A stretch of DNA of 48,861 nucleotides from Chitinispirillaceae bacterium. Its GTDB lineage: Bacteria; Fibrobacterota; Chitinivibrionia; Chitinivibrionales; Chitinispirillaceae. Within the stretch, counting starts at the first letter, position 1; every line of letters starts with the position of its first letter. A program made the translations under genes and the position numbers. The stretch is from assembly GCA_016929595.1 (NCBI GenBank), contig JAFGIN010000177.1, forward strand, positions 1 to 48,861. Reading direction: 5' to 3'. Under the pieces are notes generated by a model. The model saw only the letters and a list, made by a program, of their open reading frames with translations, was not told the origin of the DNA and made no database searches. Positions 34,584-42,416 of this stretch are shown here, one piece after another.

Positions 34584-35135
34584 GTGGAAGAAATAATCAA
34601 AAAATTGCTTGAACACATCGGTGAAGACCCTGCCAGAGAAGGTCTGGTAGACACACCAAAACGGGTAAAACACGCCTGCGAACATCTTATGTCAGGTTAT
34701 AAAATGAATCCTGCCGAAATATTGAACAAAGCAATATTCCAGGAAGAGTGCAATCATATGGTCATCGTACGTGACATTGAAGTTTACAGCATGTGCGAAC
34801 ATCATATGCTCCCCTTTTTCGGAAAATGTCATATTGGATATATCGCAAGAAACCGTGTCTATGGTGTCAGTAAACTGGCCCGTCTTGTCGACTGCTTCTC
34901 AAGACGACTTCAGGTACAGGAGAGGCTCACACAGCAGATTGCATCATGTCTTATGGATCCAATTAATGCTGAAGGTGTCGGAGTAGTGGTTGAAGCGCAA
35001 CACCTGTGCATGATGATGCGCGGCGTCGCTAAACAGAACTCAAAAATGATCACCTCTGCAATGTTAGGCAGCTTCAGAAGTGAAAATGCCACGAGAAACG
35101 AATTTTTACGATTGATAGGAATGGAAAGAACCTGA
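34584..35135 (+). CDS. folE: GTP cyclohydrolase I
   Basis: Converts GTP to 7,8-dihydroneopterin triphosphate, the entry to folate and pterin synthesis. 183 aa, starting at GTG 34584 with AAGGG upstream. Zinc ligands C71 and H74 in MCEHHMLPF and C142 in HLCMMMRGV are present, as is the PAREGLVDTPKRV segment. Other folate genes are not adjacent. It converges on ptsI with a gap of only 3 bp. Confidence 0.96.
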   Translation: MEEIIKKLLEHIGEDPAREGLVDTPKRVKHACEHLMSGYKMNPAEILNKAIFQEECNHMVIVRDIEVYSMCEHHMLPFFGKCHIGYIARNRVYGVSKLARLVDCFSRRLQVQERLTQQIASCLMDPINAEGVGVVVEAQHLCMMMRGVAKQNSKMITSAMLGSFRSENATRNEFLRLIGMERT

Positions 35136-35138
35136 TCA

Positions 35139-36890
35139 TCACACATCAACAGAGATCGGCAACTGCTGCAGCACATTACCAAGTAAACGCCGGTTAAGCG
35201 TTTTAAGCCAGTGAGCCATGTCTTCTGTTGATTCGATTGCATCTATGTGAGAAGTACTTTCGGCAGCTTCAGCATAACTGACATTTGCGATAATCTCCTT
35301 GATCAGTGGTATGTTCCTTGGTATAACACTGAACCGTTTCAAACCAAGCCCTACCAGCAACACTGTATGCATTGGATTTCCTGCCATTTCACCGCATATA
35401 GATAATGACATACCATTGTCATTGGCACATTTAATTGTATTACGTATGATTCTGAGGAATGCCGGCTCGACAGGATTATAGAGATAATTGACTTTAGCGT
35501 TATTCCTGTCGGCAGCACTGAGATACTGTATAAGATCATTAGTCCCGACAGATGCGAAATCTATTTCACGCATGAAAGTGTTCATTTCCAGAATCGCGAG
35601 GGGAACCTCAAAAAGTACTCCAAGTCGTGGCACCGGGATGCCAATTTTACGTGCCACCTGAACGATAAAAGTCTTTGCCTCAAGCCACTCCTGAAGTGTT
35701 GTTACCATAGGCACCATTATGGAATAGTTGTACCCGACACCGGCTTTGAGAATAGCTGCAACCTGTGTTTCGAACAGATCTTTACGCTCCAGAAAAATTC
35801 GAATCGCACGCCACCCCATAAAAGGATTGAATTCCGCAGGCATATCAAAAAACTGCGGGATCTTATCTCCCCCGATATCCATCAGACGAATCACACAATG
35901 ACGTTTTCCAACCTTATCGAGAATCCGGTGGTAATATTCGTACTGAAGATCCTCTGAGGGCATCTCCTTACGATTTGACAATAAATATTCTGTCCTCACA
36001 AGTCCAATGCCATCAGCACCATAATCATTTGCTTCTACAATATCGTCCGGAAGTGATATATTCGCAAGCACTTCGATCTGCACTCCATCGGTGGTATAAA
36101 CAGGCCTTCTCCACTTTGCCTTAAGATTGTTAACCACCTCTTCATCAATACCTGTTTTTTTATAGCGGGACAGTACCGTTACCGTTGGACGAACGTAAAC
36201 AACACCCTTTTCAGCATCTACCAGGACCGGATCTCCGGGCCGTATTGAATCTGAAATATTGACAACCCCGGAAATTACCGGAATCGAATAGGATCTGGCT
36301 AAAATTGCTGCATGTGAAGTTTTTCCGCCACTGGTGGTTATGACAGCCTTAATTTTTGCTTTATCGTAGGAGAGAATATCTGATGGAGTAAACGAACGTA
36401 AAACGATCAATACCACCGGGCCGATAAACGTCTTGGTGCGTCCATCGTCTTCATACAGGTATGAGATCAGTTTTTCGCACACCTCAACCATATCAGAACT
36501 GCGCTCTTTAAAATAGGCTGTTCCCGAGGATTCAAAGCGCTTAATAAAATCCTCAGAAACCATGCGAATTGAGGTTTCGAGATCGTACATCTTGGTTGAA
36601 ATAGTCTCAACCACCTGGCCAATAAAGGCAGGATCATCTAAAATGTGCTGATAAATGTTAAGAATTGAAGCATCAATCGTGGATGAACCGCCATTATCAA
36701 CGGTTAACTGATGATAACTTTTTTTTGCTTTTTCTCGAATCTCATTGAACCGCATAATCTCATCGCCGACATCCTGCCTGGCGATGGTAACTGTCGATGA
36801 GGGCTGAACAGCTCTACCGACAAAATAAGCAGCCCCCATACCCCAGCCTGAAACAACGGGCAAACCGTTCAGGCGTATCTCTTTTCTCAT
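35139..36890 (-). CDS. ptsI: PTS Enzyme I (phosphoenolpyruvate-protein phosphotransferase)
   Basis: Transfers phosphate from PEP to HPr. 583 aa, the normal length. The phosphorylated histidine is H193 in GGKTSHAAILARS. PEP-binding segments ADGIGLVRTEYLL, RLMDIGGDKIPQF, GWRAIRIFLER, ASVGTNDLIQYLSAADR and SICGEMAGNP are all present. HPr and sugar permeases are not in the window. Its start overlaps the end of the phosphorylase-like gene by 4 bp, so the two are translationally coupled. With the HTH-EIIA gene at 10 kb this hints at a regulatory PTS. Confidence 0.95.
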   Translation of the reverse strand: MRKEIRLNGLPVVSGWGMGAAYFVGRAVQPSSTVTIARQDVGDEIMRFNEIREKAKKSYHQLTVDNGGSSTIDASILNIYQHILDDPAFIGQVVETISTKMYDLETSIRMVSEDFIKRFESSGTAYFKERSSDMVEVCEKLISYLYEDDGRTKTFIGPVVLIVLRSFTPSDILSYDKAKIKAVITTSGGKTSHAAILARSYSIPVISGVVNISDSIRPGDPVLVDAEKGVVYVRPTVTVLSRYKKTGIDEEVVNNLKAKWRRPVYTTDGVQIEVLANISLPDDIVEANDYGADGIGLVRTEYLLSNRKEMPSEDLQYEYYHRILDKVGKRHCVIRLMDIGGDKIPQFFDMPAEFNPFMGWRAIRIFLERKDLFETQVAAILKAGVGYNYSIMVPMVTTLQEWLEAKTFIVQVARKIGIPVPRLGVLFEVPLAILEMNTFMREIDFASVGTNDLIQYLSAADRNNAKVNYLYNPVEPAFLRIIRNTIKCANDNGMSLSICGEMAGNPMHTVLLVGLGLKRFSVIPRNIPLIKEIIANVSYAEAAESTSHIDAIESTEDMAHWLKTLNRRLLGNVLQQLPISVDV

Positions 36891-39355
36891 AATAATGGGA
36901 CTTTCCAGATGTTACCAGCGTATTCTCTGACAGTTCGATCGCTTGAAAACCATCCGATACGCGCAATGTTTAATATACATTTTTGTGCCCATTTATGAGA
37001 AACTTTATATTCGACATCAACCAATTCCTGTGTTCTGATATAATCACTGAAATCGGTAAGTACATAAAACCTGTCCAGATCACGCAATGTGGAAATAAGC
37101 GGTAATATCGCATTTCCATCAACCAGCGTGGATAACGTTTCGTCAAGTAATTTGAAAATTTCAACAAGCCTCGGATCAGCATTGATTATTTCACAAGGCT
37201 TAGTCTGCCCAAGCTCAGAAAGCGCACTTCCGGACATTCCGAAAATAAACATATTCTCAATACCAATTTTGCTTGAAATTTCGATATTGGTACCCGACCT
37301 GCTGCCAACAATCAATGCTCCATTGAAGGCAAACTTCATGTTAAAGGTCGCAGCAGCCTCCATCGATGAAGTTGAAATCTGCTCTGAGATATCGGCAGAT
37401 GAAACCAACGATTCAGCCCAGCTCATCCCGAAATTGGGTATAAAAACAACTTTCATGATATCTTTCATATCAGGATCATTGTTTACAAGCTCTGAAGTCA
37501 CGTTGATAAGATACACGATCTGTTTAGCAAGAAAATCACCGGGAGATGATTTACCAGCAAAGATATGAAGCCTTCGGGTTTTCGGTACCACACCCGCTTT
37601 AGCATTTAAGTAACGATAAAGGATATTGAAGATGTGTAACACCTGACGTTTATAAGGATGAATTTTGCCACATTGAATATCAAAAAGTGCCGATTCAAAT
37701 GTAGTAAAACTACTGTCGAGTTGTAATTTATCAACAAGCGCTTTCTTCGATTTTGCTTTCAGATCACAAAAAGCATCAAGGAATGAGCTATCATTACTGA
37801 AATTCTCCAGTTTCGATAACTCTTCAGGATTTGTAATCCATTTATCACCGATTGAACTATTGATCAGCTCTGATAAAGGGCTGTTTGCACAGAGCACCCA
37901 TCGACGGTGAGCAATGCCTGTTGATAAGTTACTGAATTTATAGGGAAGATATCTGCAATACTGAGGAAATATTTTCTTTTTCATAACTTCAGTTTGTTCG
38001 TTCGAAACACCATTAACGGCAAACGAACCTATTACCGCAAGATTTGCCAGTCTGATCCGTTTTACTTCTCCTTCCTCAATGAGCGACAGTTCTCTCACCA
38101 TTTCAGGATCACTAGTATAGTTTCTTCGAATCTCTTCCAGATGAACCTGGTTGATTTCAAATATGATCTGCATGTGACGAGGCAACATCTGTGCAACTTT
38201 ATAAACAGGCCAGGTTTCAAGATTTTCACGTAATACTGCATAGCTGGTATAAGCAAACACATTACGCGTTATCTGCCACGCCTTGTCCCAGGGGACATTC
38301 TCATTATCAATCAATATCCGCATAAGTTCGGGTATTGCAAGCGCACACCTGCTGCCACTCAACTGAATGATTACCTTTTGATCAAAATCAGACAGACTTT
38401 TATTTTTTACTTTGTAACGACGAATTATGTCCTGAAGTGCTGCGCTGATAAAAAAGAACTGCTGCTTCATTCGCAATTCAGTCGCCCGACGAACATCCTC
38501 TTCGGGAAAGAGTACCTTGGTAATTCTTCCCAATTGTGACTTTTCCTCACAGGCGCGAACATAATCACCGTGATTAAGATAATCCGGAAGAAACTCCTCT
38601 GATGCGCGGGCAGACCACAATCGTAATGTATTGACCACATTGTTACGGTACCCAGGAACTGGAACATCATAGGGAATTGCGTGCACCTGCTCAGCACTCT
38701 GCCACTCGAAAGCACTAAACGAGGAGGTAGTGTCAATAGGCTGACAATCCCCGCCAAAGTTAACTGTGCAGGCGTATTCCGGTCGAATTATCTCCCAGGG
38801 ATGCCCCCGATGAAGCCAGTCGTAGGGTCGCTCAACCTGATTGCCGTTCCTGATATCCTGTTGAAATTGAGCATAATCATAACGAAGTCCATAGGCCAGT
38901 GCAGGAATCCCAAGGGTTGCCATCGACTCAAGGTAACAAACTGCAGTCCGTGCCTTACCTGAGTTTCCAATCTCAAAATCATCCTCCTGACCATAAAGAT
39001 CTTCGATCGTCAGACCGAACGCTTTAACTGCAGAAGAAATCTCCTTCTCAATCCCAAGATTGATCAGATTGTTGCGTAGATTCTTACCAAAGATGTATTC
39101 CATCGACAAAAAATAAACCCGCCGAACATTACCTTCGTGGTATGCTCCCTGGGTCTTAATCCAATTATCGACCATCTCACTTCGAACCACGTATGCCAGT
39201 GCCATGTATTTATCATAAGACGTAGCGGTTGTATCATCTTTAGCCAAAAAATAACGGAGATACCTGTAATAGTTCTCCTTCAGGTTTCTATTTTCCATGG
39301 CACTCCTGAAAATGCTATAACTTTCGTAATTTAATTTTTTTGAAATACGATTCAC
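36887..39355 (-). CDS. Glycogen phosphorylase-like protein with altered active site
   Basis: Protein of 822 aa, full family length, aligned to alpha-glucan phosphorylase from end to end. The PLP lysine is kept (K674 in ATFNMKF). Many other conserved motifs are changed: GNGGLGRLAAC reads GNSGKARTAVC (130-140), PNDN reads PEED (284-287), NDTHP reads SGSRC (333-337), TNHTVL reads TSYAVL (370-375), SHAVNG reads SFAVNG, KRIHEYKR reads GKIHPYKR, and EASGTGNMKF reads EAAATFNMKF. It may therefore be a pseudo-phosphorylase or have another substrate. It is the first gene of the unit with ptsI. In E. coli, HPr binds and regulates glycogen phosphorylase, which makes this pairing notable. Confidence 0.88.
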   Translation of the reverse strand: MNRISKKLNYESYSIFRSAMENRNLKENYYRYLRYFLAKDDTTATSYDKYMALAYVVRSEMVDNWIKTQGAYHEGNVRRVYFLSMEYIFGKNLRNNLINLGIEKEISSAVKAFGLTIEDLYGQEDDFEIGNSGKARTAVCYLESMATLGIPALAYGLRYDYAQFQQDIRNGNQVERPYDWLHRGHPWEIIRPEYACTVNFGGDCQPIDTTSSFSAFEWQSAEQVHAIPYDVPVPGYRNNVVNTLRLWSARASEEFLPDYLNHGDYVRACEEKSQLGRITKVLFPEEDVRRATELRMKQQFFFISAALQDIIRRYKVKNKSLSDFDQKVIIQLSGSRCALAIPELMRILIDNENVPWDKAWQITRNVFAYTSYAVLRENLETWPVYKVAQMLPRHMQIIFEINQVHLEEIRRNYTSDPEMVRELSLIEEGEVKRIRLANLAVIGSFAVNGVSNEQTEVMKKKIFPQYCRYLPYKFSNLSTGIAHRRWVLCANSPLSELINSSIGDKWITNPEELSKLENFSNDSSFLDAFCDLKAKSKKALVDKLQLDSSFTTFESALFDIQCGKIHPYKRQVLHIFNILYRYLNAKAGVVPKTRRLHIFAGKSSPGDFLAKQIVYLINVTSELVNNDPDMKDIMKVVFIPNFGMSWAESLVSSADISEQISTSSMEAAATFNMKFAFNGALIVGSRSGTNIEISSKIGIENMFIFGMSGSALSELGQTKPCEIINADPRLVEIFKLLDETLSTLVDGNAILPLISTLRDLDRFYVLTDFSDYIRTQELVDVEYKVSHKWAQKCILNIARIGWFSSDRTVREYAGNIWKVPLL

Positions 39356-39892
39356 AGACGATTGAATATTTCAAGTATTTCATTTTATAAAAAAGTGAAG
39401 GAAAAGACACCACTTTTTTACTCAATAACGTCTGATCAGATCGCCTTATATAACATTAAAGTATACATCTGTAACAATAACAATGCACTAGAAAATTGTT
39501 TGTTTCACTTACATCCTGAAAAAAAAATTTACTCATAAAAATCTCTGTTTTACAAAAAGATCATAACTGATTGTCTGAATTAATTAAGGGGATAACAGTC
39601 CATACCAATTATGAAACCTTGATTCAGCATTTATTATAATGTTATTTTGTTAAAAAAATGATAACTAATTTTAATAGAAGCAAAAATTACTCCAACATTT
39701 TTCCCTGACGTACCTAATAAACACAGGATGAATTGCATCAAGTCCTCTTCACTTCATAAATCAGAAAACAACAACAGTTTAAGAAAATCCACATGAAAAG
39801 TTTTTTATATATCTGACCTATATTAAAATAATATTTTATTGTGTATTCGTATAACACGAAAGTATATTATGGGCCTTAACGTTCTTTTCTAT
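39356..39892. other. AT-rich intergenic region, 537 bp
   Basis: Very AT-rich spacer between the phosphorylase-like gene and tRNA-Ser. It should hold the promoters for both. No coding frame, repeat array or strong hairpin seen. Confidence 0.5.
39839..39868 (+). promoter_or_regulatory. Possible promoter of tRNA-Ser
   Basis: TTGTGT (39839-39844) and TATATT (39863-39868) are 18 bp apart and end 24 bp before the tRNA. Weak consensus in AT-rich DNA, so a tentative call. Confidence 0.3.
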
Positions 39893-39980
39893 GGAGGGGT
39901 GGCCGAGTTGGCTTAAGGCACAGGTTTGCTAAACCTGCGTAGGGGTAACCCTACCGGAGGTTCGAATCCTCTCCCCTCCG
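39893..39980 (+). tRNA. tRNA-Ser (anticodon GCT)
   Basis: 88 nt. The acceptor stem pairs GGAGGGG (39893-39899) with CCCCTCC (39973-39979), and the discriminator is G. The D-arm is GGCCGAGTTGGCTTAAGGC. The anticodon loop TTGCTAA has GCT at 39928-39930. A long variable arm (GTAGGGGTAACCCTAC) marks it as a class II tRNA, and the T-loop is GGTTCGAATCC. CCA is not encoded. A T-run follows at once. Confidence 0.97.
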
Positions 39981-40347
39981 TTTTTCCTCTTTTAACCTAC
40001 ACATTCAGTATCTTCCGCATCTAAACAGTGTCAGATCTTAAGTGAAGGAACTTTTCTGTGCCCTTTGCTTTTCAAATCGGTTCGTGTATCCCTGAATACC
40101 CCATTTTAAAACTGTAGTGACGTATAGCTTTCTCTTATACTCTCTTTCTTTGTCACTGGTAGTATCCGCCTTCCTCATTTCGCGATAGAAAGAAAAATTG
40201 CATCGTTCTTTTGTGACCATATATATGAAAAGAGGTACTTAACTGATAAATTCTCAGATTTAACACACTTTTAATTGCACTATTATAGTAGATCACATTA
40301 GTTTATATAAGTACACAAATTTAAGAAACGATTAAAGGGACATACTC
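39981..40347. other. Intergenic region between tRNA-Ser and the VWA gene
   Basis: A 367-bp spacer. A 60-codon minus-strand frame lies inside it but lacks a ribosome-binding site and a family match. No repeat of the tRNA 3' end is seen nearby that would mark an integrated element. Confidence 0.4.
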
Positions 40348-42408
40348 GTGATACATACAAATCGATTTTTTTTTGAGATAACCATCAAAATAGTGAGCCT
40401 GACCATTCTTATGACATTGCAGCTTTCTGCCAGTGAGATATGCAACATGCGCCTGCTCAAATGCCCAGAAGATTTTCATGACTCAATTATTTATGTCCCC
40501 AGGAATGTCCTGTCCATGTCATCAAACTTTTTTGTATGCATGCCAGTGAACTTTTATGAGGACGGCGAGGGAGGCACTCCACCATCCATTATGTTCGTAA
40601 TAGACCATTCCGGAAGCATGTCCGGTTTAACATCAGGTACAAGCACCCCCACAGATACAGCTGGTTCACGGTTCAGCGTAACGCGGGCATTGATCGATAC
40701 TATTAAAAACAAGTACCCCAACGCAGAAGTAGGAATGGTCATCTTTCAGAATCTTCTCTATATCGATACGCAAAATCACCCCTATGCAGTACCGTTACCA
40801 TCTGATTACCCTCATCCGGCAGGTGTAAAAACACAAGGTTACATCCCGCTCATGCCTTTGGACTCGATGTTGAATGACACTCTGAGCGTTATTGATATGT
40901 TGAAAAATCTTCTTGAAACAAAAAAGGTAGTAAGGCTCAACAGTAATGGGCGTATGTCAACTGACCTGGTTTACAGCCCCACACATGGTGAAGACAATGG
41001 CTATACTAATATCAACACCGCTTTTGATGCAGCAAGATATGCCATGCTTCAATCACGAAACCCCAAAGAAAATCAGTTTATCATTTTTCTCTCCGACGGT
41101 GAACCTATGCCCCAGAACAGAGGCCTGGAAGTACATGGAGGCAAAGAGCCCAATGATTATATGAAAGCGATAGATGTCCCTACAACTTTTACCGTTTATT
41201 TTGTTAATAAAAATACAGATCAGGTCCCTGCTAAAATCAGAACAATGACTCAAAACGTTCGTGCTAATAATTACTCGTCAAGCAACCCCCAAAGTGATGT
41301 CTGGGGAATCCGCACATCATATGATACTCTCCTCAATGTCCTTATGACCAGAGCCATTACACCAATTTTCTCCTCTATCCGTAAAGAACCAACAAAACTA
41401 GTCCTGAACAATGTAACCTATAGTCAATATAGCACCAGAGACAGCTCTTTCCATATTTCAAATCTCACCTTAAAAGACTCAGTGACAACATTTAATGCAA
41501 AAATCAACTATACTGTTCGTCAGGACTCTTCACCTGCAGTGAAAGCCAGAGACACTATCGCACAAATTAATTTCACTGTTGTACGAACAGACACCAGACC
41601 TTTGACCGAAGGGATACTGCTGGATTGTTCTGATACACTCTTTTATACAGTCAACGTCAACGCAACTACCCCGACTGCCAGTGAAAAAGGACTGTCAAAG
41701 GGCACATTTCAATTTACCCGCAATAACAGCGATCATGGCGACCTGGTCGTATACTTCAGAATAAGTGGTAGTGCTATTGCAGATCTGGATTATACCAGAA
41801 TCACTGATTCTGTTGTTTTCACCGGAAACCAGAAAACTGTAACATGCCAGGTAAACCCGATTGCGGATACTCTCAAAGAAAATGATGAGACTGTCATAAT
41901 AACCTTACTCGATAAAAAACAGGGCCGGGTAATCAACTATGCGATTGGTTCATCCTCTACCGCAACGGTCACGATCAAAGATAATTACTCACCGAAAATT
42001 ATTCCGGATACCATAACCCTCAGAGCAATACAGAATCCATTCACCATTCGGGATAAAGGCTCCGCGACACCGCTTATTGACCTTTTGCCACAAAGTAAAC
42101 GGGTCAGATATCAGAATATCATTGGCAATAAAAACGGGGTTCTTGTAAGCGTATTCTCTAATCGCAAACTAAAACCACTTTCAGATAAGTCTTTTGGTGA
42201 AGCTGTTTTATATGATGCAGTCGGCAACATTGTAAACGAACTTAATCTTCAGATCGCAGCATCAGATACCACACTGTATGGATTCGTATGGGACGGAACA
42301 AACACCTCAGGGCGGTTGGTCGGAACTGGTACCTACCTCATGAGACTAAAAGTTACCAACAGCGCAGGAAGAAAAAAGATGCTCTCTGAGAAACTGGGAA
42401 TACGGTAA
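40348..42408 (+). CDS. Secreted VWA/Calx-beta protein with FlgD-like C-terminal Ig domain
   Basis: Protein of 686 aa, starting at GTG with AAAGGGA seven bases upstream. An N-terminal hydrophobic segment (about 11-28) suggests export. The von Willebrand A domain spans about 79-340 and has the metal site D86-H-S88-G-S90 plus the later threonine and SDGE segments. A Calx-beta-type repeat follows at about 460-545 (DLDYTRITDSVVFTGNQKTVTC ... NDETVIITLLD). The last 80 residues resemble FlgD-type Ig domains found at the end of surface proteins (FVWDGTNTSGRLVGTGTYLMRLKV). An adhesive or structural surface role is likely. Confidence 0.82.
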   Translation: MIHTNRFFFEITIKIVSLTILMTLQLSASEICNMRLLKCPEDFHDSIIYVPRNVLSMSSNFFVCMPVNFYEDGEGGTPPSIMFVIDHSGSMSGLTSGTSTPTDTAGSRFSVTRALIDTIKNKYPNAEVGMVIFQNLLYIDTQNHPYAVPLPSDYPHPAGVKTQGYIPLMPLDSMLNDTLSVIDMLKNLLETKKVVRLNSNGRMSTDLVYSPTHGEDNGYTNINTAFDAARYAMLQSRNPKENQFIIFLSDGEPMPQNRGLEVHGGKEPNDYMKAIDVPTTFTVYFVNKNTDQVPAKIRTMTQNVRANNYSSSNPQSDVWGIRTSYDTLLNVLMTRAITPIFSSIRKEPTKLVLNNVTYSQYSTRDSSFHISNLTLKDSVTTFNAKINYTVRQDSSPAVKARDTIAQINFTVVRTDTRPLTEGILLDCSDTLFYTVNVNATTPTASEKGLSKGTFQFTRNNSDHGDLVVYFRISGSAIADLDYTRITDSVVFTGNQKTVTCQVNPIADTLKENDETVIITLLDKKQGRVINYAIGSSSTATVTIKDNYSPKIIPDTITLRAIQNPFTIRDKGSATPLIDLLPQSKRVRYQNIIGNKNGVLVSVFSNRKLKPLSDKSFGEAVLYDAVGNIVNELNLQIAASDTTLYGFVWDGTNTSGRLVGTGTYLMRLKVTNSAGRKKMLSEKLGIR

Positions 42409-42416
42409 AGCACCTG

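Noticed and set aside
40038-40220. 60-codon minus-strand frame beside tRNA-Ser, considered as an integrase remnant
   Set aside because: No ribosome-binding site, no integrase motif and no duplicated tRNA end.
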